Assembly (NCBI GenBank): GCA_030598395.1
Contig: JAUVPZ010000004.1
Span: 1-33,617 of the forward strand
Source of the DNA: Miltoncostaeaceae bacterium
GTDB lineage: Bacteria > Actinomycetota > Thermoleophilia > Miltoncostaeales > Miltoncostaeaceae
DNA: 33,617 nt
Direction: 5' to 3'
A program made the translations under genes and the position numbers. Positions 1 through 9,949 of the stretch are shown here, piece by piece; the first letter of the stretch is position 1; each line of letters begins with the position of its first letter. Under the pieces are notes generated by a model. That model was given only the letters and a program-made list of their open reading frames with translations. It was not told where the DNA came from and made no database searches.

Positions 1-126
1 CTGCAGCACCACCTCGACGCCGCCCTGGAGATCGAGCCCGAGCTTGACGGGCCGCAGCATGATGGCGACGACGCTCGCGGCGACGAGCCCGATCACCACG
101 GCCAGCAGCAGGAGCGACCGCCTCAT
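1..126 (-). CDS. secD: Protein translocase subunit SecD, N-terminal fragment (runs off window start)
   Basis: Reverse complement reads MRRSLLLLAVVIGLVAASVVAIMLRPVKLGLDLQGGVEVVLQ, the SecD N-terminal TM helix plus 'LGLDLQGG' motif; next to yajC. Confidence 0.9.
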   Translation of the reverse strand, partial: MRRSLLLLAVVIGLVAASVVAIMLRPVKLGLDLQGGVEVVLQ

Positions 127-234
127 CGCTCTCCCACTCTAAAGCGCCCTTCGCGGGCCACGGTGCCCGGGGGTGTCAGGGACCCGCCACGGAGACCCGC
201 AGGGCCCCGGCCACGCTCGTCCCCAGCCCCCGAG

Positions 235-537
235 CTAACCGGCCTCGGCGTGCTCCGGCGCGGCGGAGTCCTCACGGGACACCACCCGGGCGATGGAGCT
301 CTTGGCGATCCGGATGTCGAGGTCCTCGGCCACCTCGAGCAGAACCGTCTCGCCGTCCTCGACCTCGGTGACCGTGCCGTAGATGCCACCGGTGGTGACG
401 ATGTCGGCGCCCTCTTGGATGGTGGCCTTCAACTCCTGCATGGCACGCCTGCGGCGACGCTGAGGGCGGATCGCGATGAGGAAGATCAGCCCCGCGAAAA
501 CCAGGACGTAGAGGACGATGATCAGTTCAGTGGGCAT
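235..537 (-). CDS. yajC: Preprotein translocase subunit YajC
   Basis: MPTELIIVLYVLVFAGLIFLIAIRPQRRRRRAMQEL...IQEGADIVTTGGIYGTVTEV; single TM plus YajC motif, next to secD. Confidence 0.93.
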   Translation of the reverse strand: MPTELIIVLYVLVFAGLIFLIAIRPQRRRRRAMQELKATIQEGADIVTTGGIYGTVTEVEDGETVLLEVAEDLDIRIAKSSIARVVSREDSAAPEHAEAG

Positions 538-632
538 ACGCCTTCCCGGCCGTCGTCAGGCCCTCACGGACGCGGCCGAGGATAGCAAAGGGCCCCTCCG
601 GTCCCGCTCGCCGCCACCAGCCGCGCGGCGCC

Positions 633-1654
<1,022 letters not shown>

Positions 1655-1658
<4 letters not shown>

Positions 1659-2230
1659 CGCCGGCGTAGCTGCGTGAGGCCGTGCCGCAGCGTGGCCTCG
1701 GCATCGAGGCCGGCCGGCGTGTCGGCGAGGGCGCCCTCGACCTCATCCGGCCCGAAGCCCAGCGCGATGAGCCCGGCGCGGGCCTCGTCGACCGCGGTGC
1801 TGCCCGCCGGTGCCGCACCGCCGTTCATCGCGCCCACACGGTCGCGTAGCTCGAGCACCACCCGCTCGGCGATGCGCTTGCCCACCCCGGGCGCCGCCTG
1901 GATGGCGCCTGCGTCGCCGCGGGCCAGCGCCAGCCGCAGCCCCTCCGGCGAGTCGAGGCCGCAGATGGCGAGCGCCAGGCGTGGCCCGACCCCGCCGACG
2001 CCCAGGAGCGCCATGAAGAGGTCGCGCTCGGCCGACGTGCCGAAGCCGTACAGGTCGAGGGCCTCCTCGCGGACCACCAGGTGGGTGACCAACTCGACGC
2101 AGTCGCCCACCGCAGGCAGCTCGACCAGCGTGGTGGGCGAGACGTGGACCGACAGGCCGACGCCGCCCACCTCGACCACGGCGCCTTCGGCGTCGAGCGC
2201 CGCCAGGTGCCCACGGACCGACCTGACCAT
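1655..2230 (-). CDS. ruvA: Holliday junction branch migration protein RuvA
   Basis: [32 protein letters not shown]...[16 protein letters not shown]; overlaps ruvB start. Confidence 0.96.
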
Positions 2231-2239
2231 GGCCCGAGG

Positions 2240-2728
2240 CTACCTCGCGCGACGGATGGCCTCGCGCAGCGGACTGCCGCTGGCGTGGCAGATGGCGGCA
2301 GCGAGGGCGTCCGCCGCGTGGTCGGAGCCCGGCTCCGCATCGGCCAGCCGGCCCACCATCAGGCGCACCTGGCGCTTGTCGGCACGCCCGTGGCCGGTGA
2401 CCGCCGACTTGATCGCGTTGGGCGAGTACTCGGTCACCGGCACGCCGGAACGGGCAATCTGGGCCAGGATGGCGCCGCGCGCCTCTGCCATGGCCATCGC
2501 CGTACGGCTCACCGGGTGCGCGAACCAGGACTCCACGGCGGCCGCCTCGAACCGATGCCGCTCGAGCACCGCGGCCACGCCGTCCGCCAGGGCGCAGAGC
2601 CGCTGGGCGTGCGGGGTGTCGGGTGAGGTTCTGACCGTTCCCAGCTCGGTGGCCCGCAGCAGCCCACCGCTCGCCCGCAGCACCGCGTAGCCGGTGGACG
2701 CCAGGCCCGGGTCGACGCCCAGGAGCAC
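2240..2728 (-). CDS. ruvC: Crossover junction endodeoxyribonuclease RuvC
   Basis: VLLGVDPGLASTGYAVL ... AAAVESWFAHPVSRTAMAMAEARGAI ... HAADALAAAICHA; GTG start at 2728 chosen over the longer ORF. Confidence 0.93.
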   Translation of the reverse strand: MLLGVDPGLASTGYAVLRASGGLLRATELGTVRTSPDTPHAQRLCALADGVAAVLERHRFEAAAVESWFAHPVSRTAMAMAEARGAILAQIARSGVPVTEYSPNAIKSAVTGHGRADKRQVRLMVGRLADAEPGSDHAADALAAAICHASGSPLREAIRRAR

Positions 2729-2738
2729 GCGCCCCCGC

Positions 2739-3488
2739 TCAACCGAGGGCGGCCTCGAGGATGTCCTCGGAGATGTCGAAGTTCGCGTAGACACCCTGGA
2801 CGTCGTCGTTCTCCTCGAGCGCGTCAACCAGCCGGAGGACCTGACGGGCCTCCTTGTCCTCCGGCGCCACCGTGCTCCTGGGAATCATGGTGAGCTCGGC
2901 GGACGCGTAGGGGATGCCGGCCCCCTCGAGGGACTCCCTCACCGCCATGAAGTCGGCGGGGTCGGCCGTGATCTGCCACAGCGAGCCATCCTCGGAGACG
3001 TCCTCGGCGCCGCCCTCCAGGGCCGCCTCGATGATGGCGTCCTCGTCGGCGCCATCGCGCCCGACCATCACGACGCCCTTGCGGTCGAACTGCCATGCCA
3101 CGCTGCCGGGGGAGCCCAGCGTGCCGCCGTTCTTGGTGAAGATGGAGCGCAGGGCCGAGGCCGTGCGATTGCGGTTGTCGGTGAGGATCGTGCAGTACAC
3201 GGCCACCCCGCCGGCGGCGTAGCCCTCGTAGCTCATCGCCTCGTACGCCTCGCCCTCGCCCCCGCCCGCGCCGCGCTGGATGGCGCGCCCGATGTTGTCC
3301 TTGGGCATCGAGTTGTCTCGCGCTTTCTGGATGGCGTTGGCCAGGGCGGCGTTGGCGTCCGGATCGGGCCCGCCGTCCTTGGCGGCCATGATGATCGCCC
3401 GCGCCAGCTTGCTGAACAGCTGGCCGCGCTTTGCGTCGGCCGCGCCCTTCTTGCGCTTGATGGTCGCCCACTTGCTATGCCCCGACAC
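2739..3488 (-). CDS. yebC: YebC/PmpR family DNA-binding regulator
   Basis: (V)SGHSKWATIKRKKGAADAKRGQLFSKLARAIIMAAKDGG; GTG start at 3488. Confidence 0.96.
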   Translation of the reverse strand: MSGHSKWATIKRKKGAADAKRGQLFSKLARAIIMAAKDGGPDPDANAALANAIQKARDNSMPKDNIGRAIQRGAGGGEGEAYEAMSYEGYAAGGVAVYCTILTDNRNRTASALRSIFTKNGGTLGSPGSVAWQFDRKGVVMVGRDGADEDAIIEAALEGGAEDVSEDGSLWQITADPADFMAVRESLEGAGIPYASAELTMIPRSTVAPEDKEARQVLRLVDALEENDDVQGVYANFDISEDILEAALG

Positions 3489-4116
3489 GGAACGCGCCCT
3501 CCTCCCGTCGCTCGACCTCCGCCGCTCCGCCCGCGCGCACGGTCGCCACAAACGCGGCGTGCAGCCGCCGATCTGGCGTGAGCTCGGGGTGGAACGCGGT
3601 ACCCCACACGCCGCCCTGGCGGACTGCCACAACCTCGTCGCCGCAGGTCGCCAGCACCTCGGCCGCCGGGCCCACATCCTCCACGCGCGGCGCGCGGATG
3701 AACACGCCCGGCAGCTCCTCCCTCCCCAGCGAGGGCACCAGTACGGGCGCCTCGAACGACGCCCGCTGGCGCCCGTAGGCGTTGCGCCGCACGGCGATGT
3801 CCAGCCCGCCCACCAGCGGCTCGGGCCCGTCGCGCACCTCGCGGGCCAGAGCGATCAGGCCGGCGCAGGTCCCCAGCGTGGGCAGCCCGCCGCCCACCGC
3901 GGCCCGCAGGGCCAGGGCCAGCCCGAGGCGCCGCGCCAGCCGGTCGATGGTGGTGGTCTCGCCGCCGGGGATCACGAGGCCGTCCAGGTGGTCCAGGTCG
4001 GCGGCCGATCGCACGCGGCGGGTCTCGGCGCCGACCTCGGCCAGGGCGGCCTCGTGCTCGGCCACCCCGCCGTGCAGCGCGAGAACGCCGACGCGGGGGC
4101 GCACCAGGTCGCTCAC
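3475..4116 (-). CDS. pdxT: Pyridoxal 5'-phosphate synthase glutaminase subunit PdxT
   Basis: RVGVLALHGGVAEHEAAL, LVIPGGETTTIDRL, GTCAGLIALA, AFHPELTPD; adjacent pdxS. Confidence 0.95.
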   Translation of the reverse strand: MSDLVRPRVGVLALHGGVAEHEAALAEVGAETRRVRSAADLDHLDGLVIPGGETTTIDRLARRLGLALALRAAVGGGLPTLGTCAGLIALAREVRDGPEPLVGGLDIAVRRNAYGRQRASFEAPVLVPSLGREELPGVFIRAPRVEDVGPAAEVLATCGDEVVAVRQGGVWGTAFHPELTPDRRLHAAFVATVRAGGAAEVERREEGAFRVGA

Positions 4117-4117
4117 G

Positions 4118-5011
4118 TCACCAGCCGCGGGTCTGAAGCAGATCACCCTCGGCCAGCGGCCCGATGTCGAGGCCCGGCATGGCGCCCTTGAGCCCCTCCG
4201 AGGCGCGGGCCAGGGCGTCCGGGTCGTCCCAGCTCGCCACGGCCTCCACCATGGCGCGGGCGCGGGCCGGCGGCTCGTCGCTCTTGAAGATGCCGCTGCC
4301 CACGAACACCCCGTCGGCGCCCAGCTGCATCATCAGCGCCGCGTCGGCGGGGGTCGCCACCCCGCCGGCGCTGAAGTTCACCACCGGCAGCCGGCCGGCC
4401 GCGGCGACCTGGCGCACCAGGTCGACCGGCGCGCGCAGCTCCTTCGCCTCGGCGACCAGCTCCTCGGATCCCAGCCCGCCGAGCCGGGCCAGCCCGGAGC
4501 GGATGGCGCGCATGTGACGCACGGCCTCCACCACGTTGCCGGTGCCCGCCTCGCCCTTGGTGCGTACCATCGCCGCGCCCTCGCTCACCCGGCGCAGGGC
4601 CTCGCCCAGCTCGGTGGCGCCGCACACGAACGGCACCGCGAAGGGCGTCTTGTCGATGTGGTGGGCGTCATCGGCCGGGGTGAGGACCTCGCTCTCGTCG
4701 ATGAAGTCGACCTCGAGCGACTGCAGGATCTGCGCCTCCACGAAGTGGCCGATGCGGCACTTCGCCATCACCGGTATGGAGACCGCCTGCTGGATGCCCC
4801 GGATGATCTCGGGGGCGGCCATGCGGGCCACGCTGCCGGCGGCGCGGATGTCGGCCGGGATGCGCTCGAGCGCCATCACGGCACACGCGCCGGCCTCCTC
4901 CGCCATGCACGCCTGCTCCGGCGTGGTCACATCCATGATCACGCCGCCCTTCAACATCTGGGCCAGCCCGGTCTTGACCCGAGGCGTCCCCGTGCCGCCG
5001 TTGTCGGACAA
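4118..5011 (-). CDS. pdxS: Pyridoxal 5'-phosphate synthase subunit PdxS
   Basis: [50 protein letters not shown]; near-invariant PdxS sequence. Confidence 0.97.
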   Translation of the reverse strand: MSDNGGTGTPRVKTGLAQMLKGGVIMDVTTPEQACMAEEAGACAVMALERIPADIRAAGSVARMAAPEIIRGIQQAVSIPVMAKCRIGHFVEAQILQSLEVDFIDESEVLTPADDAHHIDKTPFAVPFVCGATELGEALRRVSEGAAMVRTKGEAGTGNVVEAVRHMRAIRSGLARLGGLGSEELVAEAKELRAPVDLVRQVAAAGRLPVVNFSAGGVATPADAALMMQLGADGVFVGSGIFKSDEPPARARAMVEAVASWDDPDALARASEGLKGAMPGLDIGPLAEGDLLQTRGW

Positions 5012-5100
5012 CGCACCCTCCGGTCGAACGCATGCCCCGGCCGCAGCGGCGCGGATCGGGGCCTCGAGACAAGTCTAGCCCAAGGCCGTCCCCGAGAGGC

Positions 5101-5907
5101 TCAGGCGCTGATGGCGGCGATCTGCGGCGCGCCGGCGATGGCGACGGGCGCCAGCGCGTGCGTGAGGGCCTGCGCCACGGCCACCATGGCCACCAGCGTG
5201 GGCCCGCCCTCGCGCGGCTCGGCGGGCACCACCCGCGCCAGCGATCCGCGCGCCAGCGGCGACAGCGCCGAGTCGACGAGGGTGGCGGCGGGCGCGCCCG
5301 CGACGCGGGCGGCGGCGACGGCGGCCTCGGCCACCCGCGTCTCGCGCCCGAGCCCGACGGCCAGCACCGCGGCGCCGCGCGGCAGCGCCTCGAGTGCGCC
5401 GCGGCTTGCGGCATCGAGCGTCTCAATGTGCAGCGCCGGGCGGCCGGCGCGGGCCAGGCGCTCGCCGATCAGCGTCAGGATGGGCGCGGCGTAGCCCTCG
5501 CCCGCCAGCACCAGCGGCGATCGACCGGCGAAGGCGGCGGCGATCGGCGCTACGCCCAGGTCGTCCAGCCGCTCCACGGCCGCATCGAGGGCGCACCGCT
5601 CGGCCGCGAGCTCGGCGGCCAGGCCGGACGCTGCGCCGTTGGCGGGGCGGCGCGGCAGCAGCCCGGGGCGCTGCGCGCGGCGCACCACCGCCTGCATGTC
5701 GGGGTACCCCGCGTAGCCGAGGGCCTGGGCGAAACGCACCACGGTGGCGGGGCTGCAGTGGGCGGCGCGGGCGACCTCGTGCGCCGACAGCAGCGGTACG
5801 TCCGGGAGATTGTCGGCCAGGTAACGGGCGAGGGCCTGCTGTGCGGGGCTGAAGCGCTCGAAGTCACGGCGCAGGCGCTCGGCGAGGGCGTGGGCGTCGG
5901 GTGGCAT
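5101..5907 (-). CDS. MurR/RpiR-family transcriptional regulator (HTH + SIS-like domain)
   Basis: N-terminal HTH: SAHEVARAAHCSPATVVRFAQALGYAGYPDMQAVVRR, followed by a SIS-like region. Confidence 0.85.
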   Translation of the reverse strand: MPPDAHALAERLRRDFERFSPAQQALARYLADNLPDVPLLSAHEVARAAHCSPATVVRFAQALGYAGYPDMQAVVRRAQRPGLLPRRPANGAASGLAAELAAERCALDAAVERLDDLGVAPIAAAFAGRSPLVLAGEGYAAPILTLIGERLARAGRPALHIETLDAASRGALEALPRGAAVLAVGLGRETRVAEAAVAAARVAGAPAATLVDSALSPLARGSLARVVPAEPREGGPTLVAMVAVAQALTHALAPVAIAGAPQIAAISA

Positions 5908-5959
5908 CGCCGCGAGAGTTCGCCGTCGAGGCCCGCTCCCCTACCGGCCCCGGCAGAAC

Positions 5960-8269
5960 TCAGCCCGAGCCGAGCGCGGCGGCCGCCGAGGCGAGGTCCT
6001 GCTGGTCGGTGAGCACCCCGGCGAACAGGTCGCCCTCGCGCCGCAGCCGGTCGGCCACGACCTCGAACGTGAAGGCCCGCGGGTCGAGCCCGCGTGTGAC
6101 CTCGTCCCACCTCAGCGGGGTCGCCACCGGGGCGCCGGGGCGCGGCCGGACGGAGTAGACGCTGCTGATGCTCCGCCCGCGACCGTTCTGGTTGGCGTCG
6201 ATGTACACCCGCCTCCCGCGGTCCGCCACGCGGACGGCGGTCGTGACCAGATCGGGCCGCCGGCCCGCCAGCGTCCGGGCCACGACGAGCGCGAACAGCC
6301 TCACCACCTCGTACGTGAGGCCGCCGGCCACCGGCACGAAGACGTGCATGCCGCTGGCGCCGGAGGTCTTCGGGTAGCCGCGCAGGCCGAGCGTCTCGAG
6401 CGCCTCGCGCACCAGCAGCGCCGTCTCGACCACCGCGTCGTACGGGACACCCTCGGCGGGGTCGAGGTCGAACAGCACGTGGGTGGGCTCCTCCGGCCGG
6501 TCCACGGGGCTTTGCCACGGGTTCATGTCGATCGCGCCCAGGTTGACCACCCACAAGAGGCTCAGCGGATCGTCCACCACGACGTACCGGTTGGTCGACG
6601 AGCCCGGGCGCTCGCTGCGCGACAGCTCGGCCGTGGTGAACCAGTCGGGGGCGCCCTCGGGCAGGTTGTGCTGGAAGAAGTGGTCACCGTCGATGCCGTC
6701 GGGGTAGCGCTTGAGGATCATGGCCCGGGCGGCCAGATGCGGCACGAGCGCGGGCGCCACCGCCAGGTAGTGCCTCAGCAGGTCGCCCTTGGTGATGCCC
6801 TCGCCCGGCCAGTAGACCTTGCCCAGGTTGGTCAGCCGGATGCGCCTCCCCGCGAGCTCCACCTCCTGGTCGCCGTCGGTGGCGATGCTCGGGGGCGCGA
6901 GCCCACCGTGGTCATCGTCGAGGAGCGCCAGAAAGACCGGGGCGCGCAGCCGGCCATCGTCGGTCTCCTCGGCGTAGCTGACGGTGCAGCGCAGCTCGGG
7001 CCGCACCCAGCGCGCGAGCGGGTCGTCGCGGGACGCCTGGTCGAAGGGTGAGGCGTCAGAGCGCAGGGCCTCCAGCCGCTGCCACAGCGCGGCCGCATCG
7101 TCGTCCGAGAGCCCGGAGCCGACACGGCCCACGTAGCGCAGCGACGCGCCCTCGAGCCGGCCCACCAGCAGGGCGCCCACGCGGCCCCGCCGGCCACCCG
7201 CGCCCTCCGTGAAGCCCCCGATCACCAGTTCCTCCTCGGGCCGGATCTTGAACTTCAGCCAGTCGCGGCTGCGCCGTCCCTCCCGGTACGGGGCGTCCAT
7301 CCGCTTGGCCACCACCCCCTCCACATGCTGGGCGCGCGCCGCGGCCAGCAGCGCCCTGCCCTCGCCGCGCACGTAGTCCGGCGCCAGGACGGTCGGGCCC
7401 AGCTCGGGCGCCAGCGCGTCGGCGAGCGCCGCCCGGCGCTCCCGCCAGGGGCGGTCGAGGAGCCAGTCGCCGTCGGCCTGCAGCAGGTCGAAGACCACGT
7501 ACGCGATCGGTCCCTCCCCGCGCTGGAGGCGCTGGAAGCTCGCCCTGCCGTCGACGTCGAGGGCCACGATCTCGCCGTCGAGCACCGCCTCCTGGCACAT
7601 GACGCGCCGGCGCAGGTCGCTCGCGTCCGGGTAGACGGTGGTCAGGTCCACCCCGCGGCGGCTGCGCAGCTCGATCCGGTCGGGGCTCACCAGCGCCAGC
7701 GCGCGATAGCCGTCCCACTTCAGCTCGAAGGCCCACCCGGGGTCGTCGAAGCCGTCGGGCCGGCCGCGGTCCAGCTCGGCTTCCATGGGGTGCACCGCAC
7801 GGAAGCGGGGCAGCGGGTCGGGCGGGCCCTCCCCGCCCGCGCTGGAACGGAACAGCAACCACTCCTCGCGGCCGCCTTCGCGCCCCGTGCGCACGAGGTG
7901 GTAGTGGCCCCGAATGCGGGCTCCCTCGAGGCGCACCTTCCACTCGGCCTCCGACCGCTGCCCTGGGACGTACTCCCCCGCGTCCCAGACGGTCATGCGC
8001 CCGGCCCCGTACTCGCCCTCGGGGATCACCCCCTCGAAGCTCAGGTACTCCAGGGGATGGTCCTCGGTCTGGACCGCCAGCCGCTTCGGCCCACAGCGCA
8101 GCGGCACCCCCTTGGGCACCGCCCAGGAGCGCAGGACGCCGTCGATCTCGAGCCGCAGGTCGAAGTGCAGGCTGCGCGCGTCGTGGCGCTGGATGCAGAA
8201 CCTCGGGCGCTCCTGCTCGTCCCCTCGCCTCGACGGCGCCGGCTCGGGCGTGGCGCCGAAGTCCCGCAT
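5960..8269 (-). CDS. ligD: Multidomain ATP-dependent DNA ligase LigD, order phosphoesterase-ligase-polymerase
   Basis: PE: FCIQRHDARSLHFDLRLEIDGVLRSWAVPKG; ligase motif I: FELKWDGYRAL; polymerase: HVLFDLDPAEG, SGASGMHVFVPV. Start at MRDFGATPEP (8269) is a judgement; the ORF extends to 8344. Confidence 0.93.
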   Translation of the reverse strand: MRDFGATPEPAPSRRGDEQERPRFCIQRHDARSLHFDLRLEIDGVLRSWAVPKGVPLRCGPKRLAVQTEDHPLEYLSFEGVIPEGEYGAGRMTVWDAGEYVPGQRSEAEWKVRLEGARIRGHYHLVRTGREGGREEWLLFRSSAGGEGPPDPLPRFRAVHPMEAELDRGRPDGFDDPGWAFELKWDGYRALALVSPDRIELRSRRGVDLTTVYPDASDLRRRVMCQEAVLDGEIVALDVDGRASFQRLQRGEGPIAYVVFDLLQADGDWLLDRPWRERRAALADALAPELGPTVLAPDYVRGEGRALLAAARAQHVEGVVAKRMDAPYREGRRSRDWLKFKIRPEEELVIGGFTEGAGGRRGRVGALLVGRLEGASLRYVGRVGSGLSDDDAAALWQRLEALRSDASPFDQASRDDPLARWVRPELRCTVSYAEETDDGRLRAPVFLALLDDDHGGLAPPSIATDGDQEVELAGRRIRLTNLGKVYWPGEGITKGDLLRHYLAVAPALVPHLAARAMILKRYPDGIDGDHFFQHNLPEGAPDWFTTAELSRSERPGSSTNRYVVVDDPLSLLWVVNLGAIDMNPWQSPVDRPEEPTHVLFDLDPAEGVPYDAVVETALLVREALETLGLRGYPKTSGASGMHVFVPVAGGLTYEVVRLFALVVARTLAGRRPDLVTTAVRVADRGRRVYIDANQNGRGRSISSVYSVRPRPGAPVATPLRWDEVTRGLDPRAFTFEVVADRLRREGDLFAGVLTDQQDLASAAAALGSG

Positions 8270-8288
8270 ACGGCGGTAGGGGTCGAGG

Positions 8289-9320
8289 TCAGCGGGCAAG
8301 CGTGCGGAGGATCGCGCGCTGCCAGGCGCCGATGGCGGGCGCATCCTGCAGGTGGTGCGGCGTGGTGACCCAGAGCCGATCGACGCGTCCCTCGTAGGCC
8401 GCGACGCGCGAGCACACCTCCGCGCTCGTCCCCGCCGCGGCGAAGGTCGCCGTCATCTCAGGACCCACGGCGTCGGCGAGGGCTCCGGGCTCGCCCGACA
8501 TGAACGCCCGCCGGATTCCCGGCAGCCGGCCCGCGTACCCGTGCTCCTCGAACAGCGGCTCGTAGGTCTTCACGGTGGCGTAGAAGCCCACCGTGGCGGC
8601 GGCGGCCTGGCGGGCGCGGTCGGGGTCGTCGTCGTCGATGGCGCAGATCAGGGCGCCCGCCACCTCTGGCGGCTCGCGCCCGGCGCGCGCGGCGCCGGCG
8701 GCAAGCGCGGGGCGCAGGTGGCCCTCCAGCCACTCGAGCGTGGTGACCGGGTGATCCAGGAAACCGTCGGCCACCTCGCCGGCAAGCCGGGTCATGCGAG
8801 GGAGCACCGCCGCCAGCCAGACCGGGATGGCGATGCGCGGCGCGGCGCAGGGACGCCGGAACCCGACGACGTGGATGTCGTAGATCTCGCCCTCGGCACG
8901 CGCGTCACGGCGCGAGGCGAGCGCCGCGATGAGCTCGCGCACGGCCGCGATGAGCTCGCGCATCCGGGCCACCGGCGGGTCGTAGTCGGCGGCGTGCCAG
9001 TGACGGTTCAGCCGCCGCACGCCGGCACCGAGCCCCAGCACGGCGCGCCCCCCCGACAGCTCGTCCAGGTCCAGCATCTCCAGCGCCAGCACGAACGGGC
9101 TGCGCGTGAAGGCCAGCGCGATGCCGGTGGCCAGCTCCAGGTCTTGCGTGGCCGCCGCCGCTGCCGCCAGGGGCACCGTGCTCGAGCGGTGCAACTCCGG
9201 CGCCCACACCCGGTCGAAACCCGCCCGCTCGGCGGCGACGGCAAGCTCGATGAGATCGCCGAGATCGCCGCCCACCAGCTGCGCGTCGAGGCGCAGCCGC
9301 CGTCCGTCCGTACCCTCCAC
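8289..9320 (-). CDS. LLM-class (luciferase-like, probably F420-dependent) oxidoreductase
   Basis: AERAGFDRVWAPEL, LATGIALAFTRSPFVLALEMLDLDELSGGRAVLGLGAG; GTG start at 9320 inferred. Confidence 0.85.
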   Translation of the reverse strand: MEGTDGRRLRLDAQLVGGDLGDLIELAVAAERAGFDRVWAPELHRSSTVPLAAAAAATQDLELATGIALAFTRSPFVLALEMLDLDELSGGRAVLGLGAGVRRLNRHWHAADYDPPVARMRELIAAVRELIAALASRRDARAEGEIYDIHVVGFRRPCAAPRIAIPVWLAAVLPRMTRLAGEVADGFLDHPVTTLEWLEGHLRPALAAGAARAGREPPEVAGALICAIDDDDPDRARQAAAATVGFYATVKTYEPLFEEHGYAGRLPGIRRAFMSGEPGALADAVGPEMTATFAAAGTSAEVCSRVAAYEGRVDRLWVTTPHHLQDAPAIGAWQRAILRTLAR

Positions 9321-9339
9321 TGTGCCAGTATCCCAGCCG

Positions 9340-9846
9340 ATGAGGCCGATCGCGCAGGTGCAGACCGAGCTGCGCGTGGAAGGGGTCGGCCAGCTCGCGG
9401 TCGGCGTGGGGGGCCTCGTCGCGGCGCTGGCCATCGGCGTCCCGACGGCCCGCGCAGTCGTCCCGTTCGCCGTGGCCGCACTGGTGCTCGCGGGGGTCCA
9501 GTTCGCGATCATGACCCGCTGGCTGCGCGGGGAGGCGGCATCGGCCGGCCCGCCGTCCGCCGACGCCGAGGTGGAGCTGGCCGCTCACACGGTGCGCCGC
9601 AGCCTCATCAAGCTCGTGCTCTTTCTCGGTGTGCTCGTGCTGATGGTGCCGTTGGGCCTCAGCGGGGTGTTCGGCGGGGTCGTCGCCGGCATCGGCGCGG
9701 TGGATCTGGGCACCTCGCTCTGGCTGGACCGCCAGGAGGCCGCGCGTGGCGTGACGGTGTATCGCGAGGTGGGCGCGTCGCCGTTCAGCGGCGGCCGGCG
9801 GACGATCTACACGCGACCCACCAGCGCCAGCACGCTCGACACGTAG
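9340..9846 (+). CDS. Hypothetical membrane protein
   Basis: ATG at 9340, 168 aa, about four hydrophobic segments; no recognised family. C-terminal ~12 codons overlap an antisense relic. Confidence 0.6.
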   Translation: MRPIAQVQTELRVEGVGQLAVGVGGLVAALAIGVPTARAVVPFAVAALVLAGVQFAIMTRWLRGEAASAGPPSADAEVELAAHTVRRSLIKLVLFLGVLVLMVPLGLSGVFGGVVAGIGAVDLGTSLWLDRQEAARGVTVYREVGASPFSGGRRTIYTRPTSASTLDT

Positions 9847-9930
9847 CGCTGCGTGTCGGGGCGCGGGCCATCGCGGCGCGGCGAGCGCTGTCCCTGGTAG
9901 TAGGCCGCGGGCAGGGCTCGCCGGGGTCGA
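9807..9930 (-). pseudogene. C-terminal remnant of a lytic transglycosylase (SLT-type)
   Basis: Minus strand reads RALPAAYYQGQRSPRRDGPRPDTQRYVSSVLALVGRV*, like the AAYYQG...RYV.NVLAL C-terminus of SLT-type transglycosylases; no upstream domain. Confidence 0.6.
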
Positions 9931-9949
9931 AGCTACTGTTGATCTGCAG

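Noticed and set aside
3782-5494. 570-aa plus-strand ORF
   Set aside because: Antisense to pdxT/pdxS/rpiR, compositionally a shadow ORF
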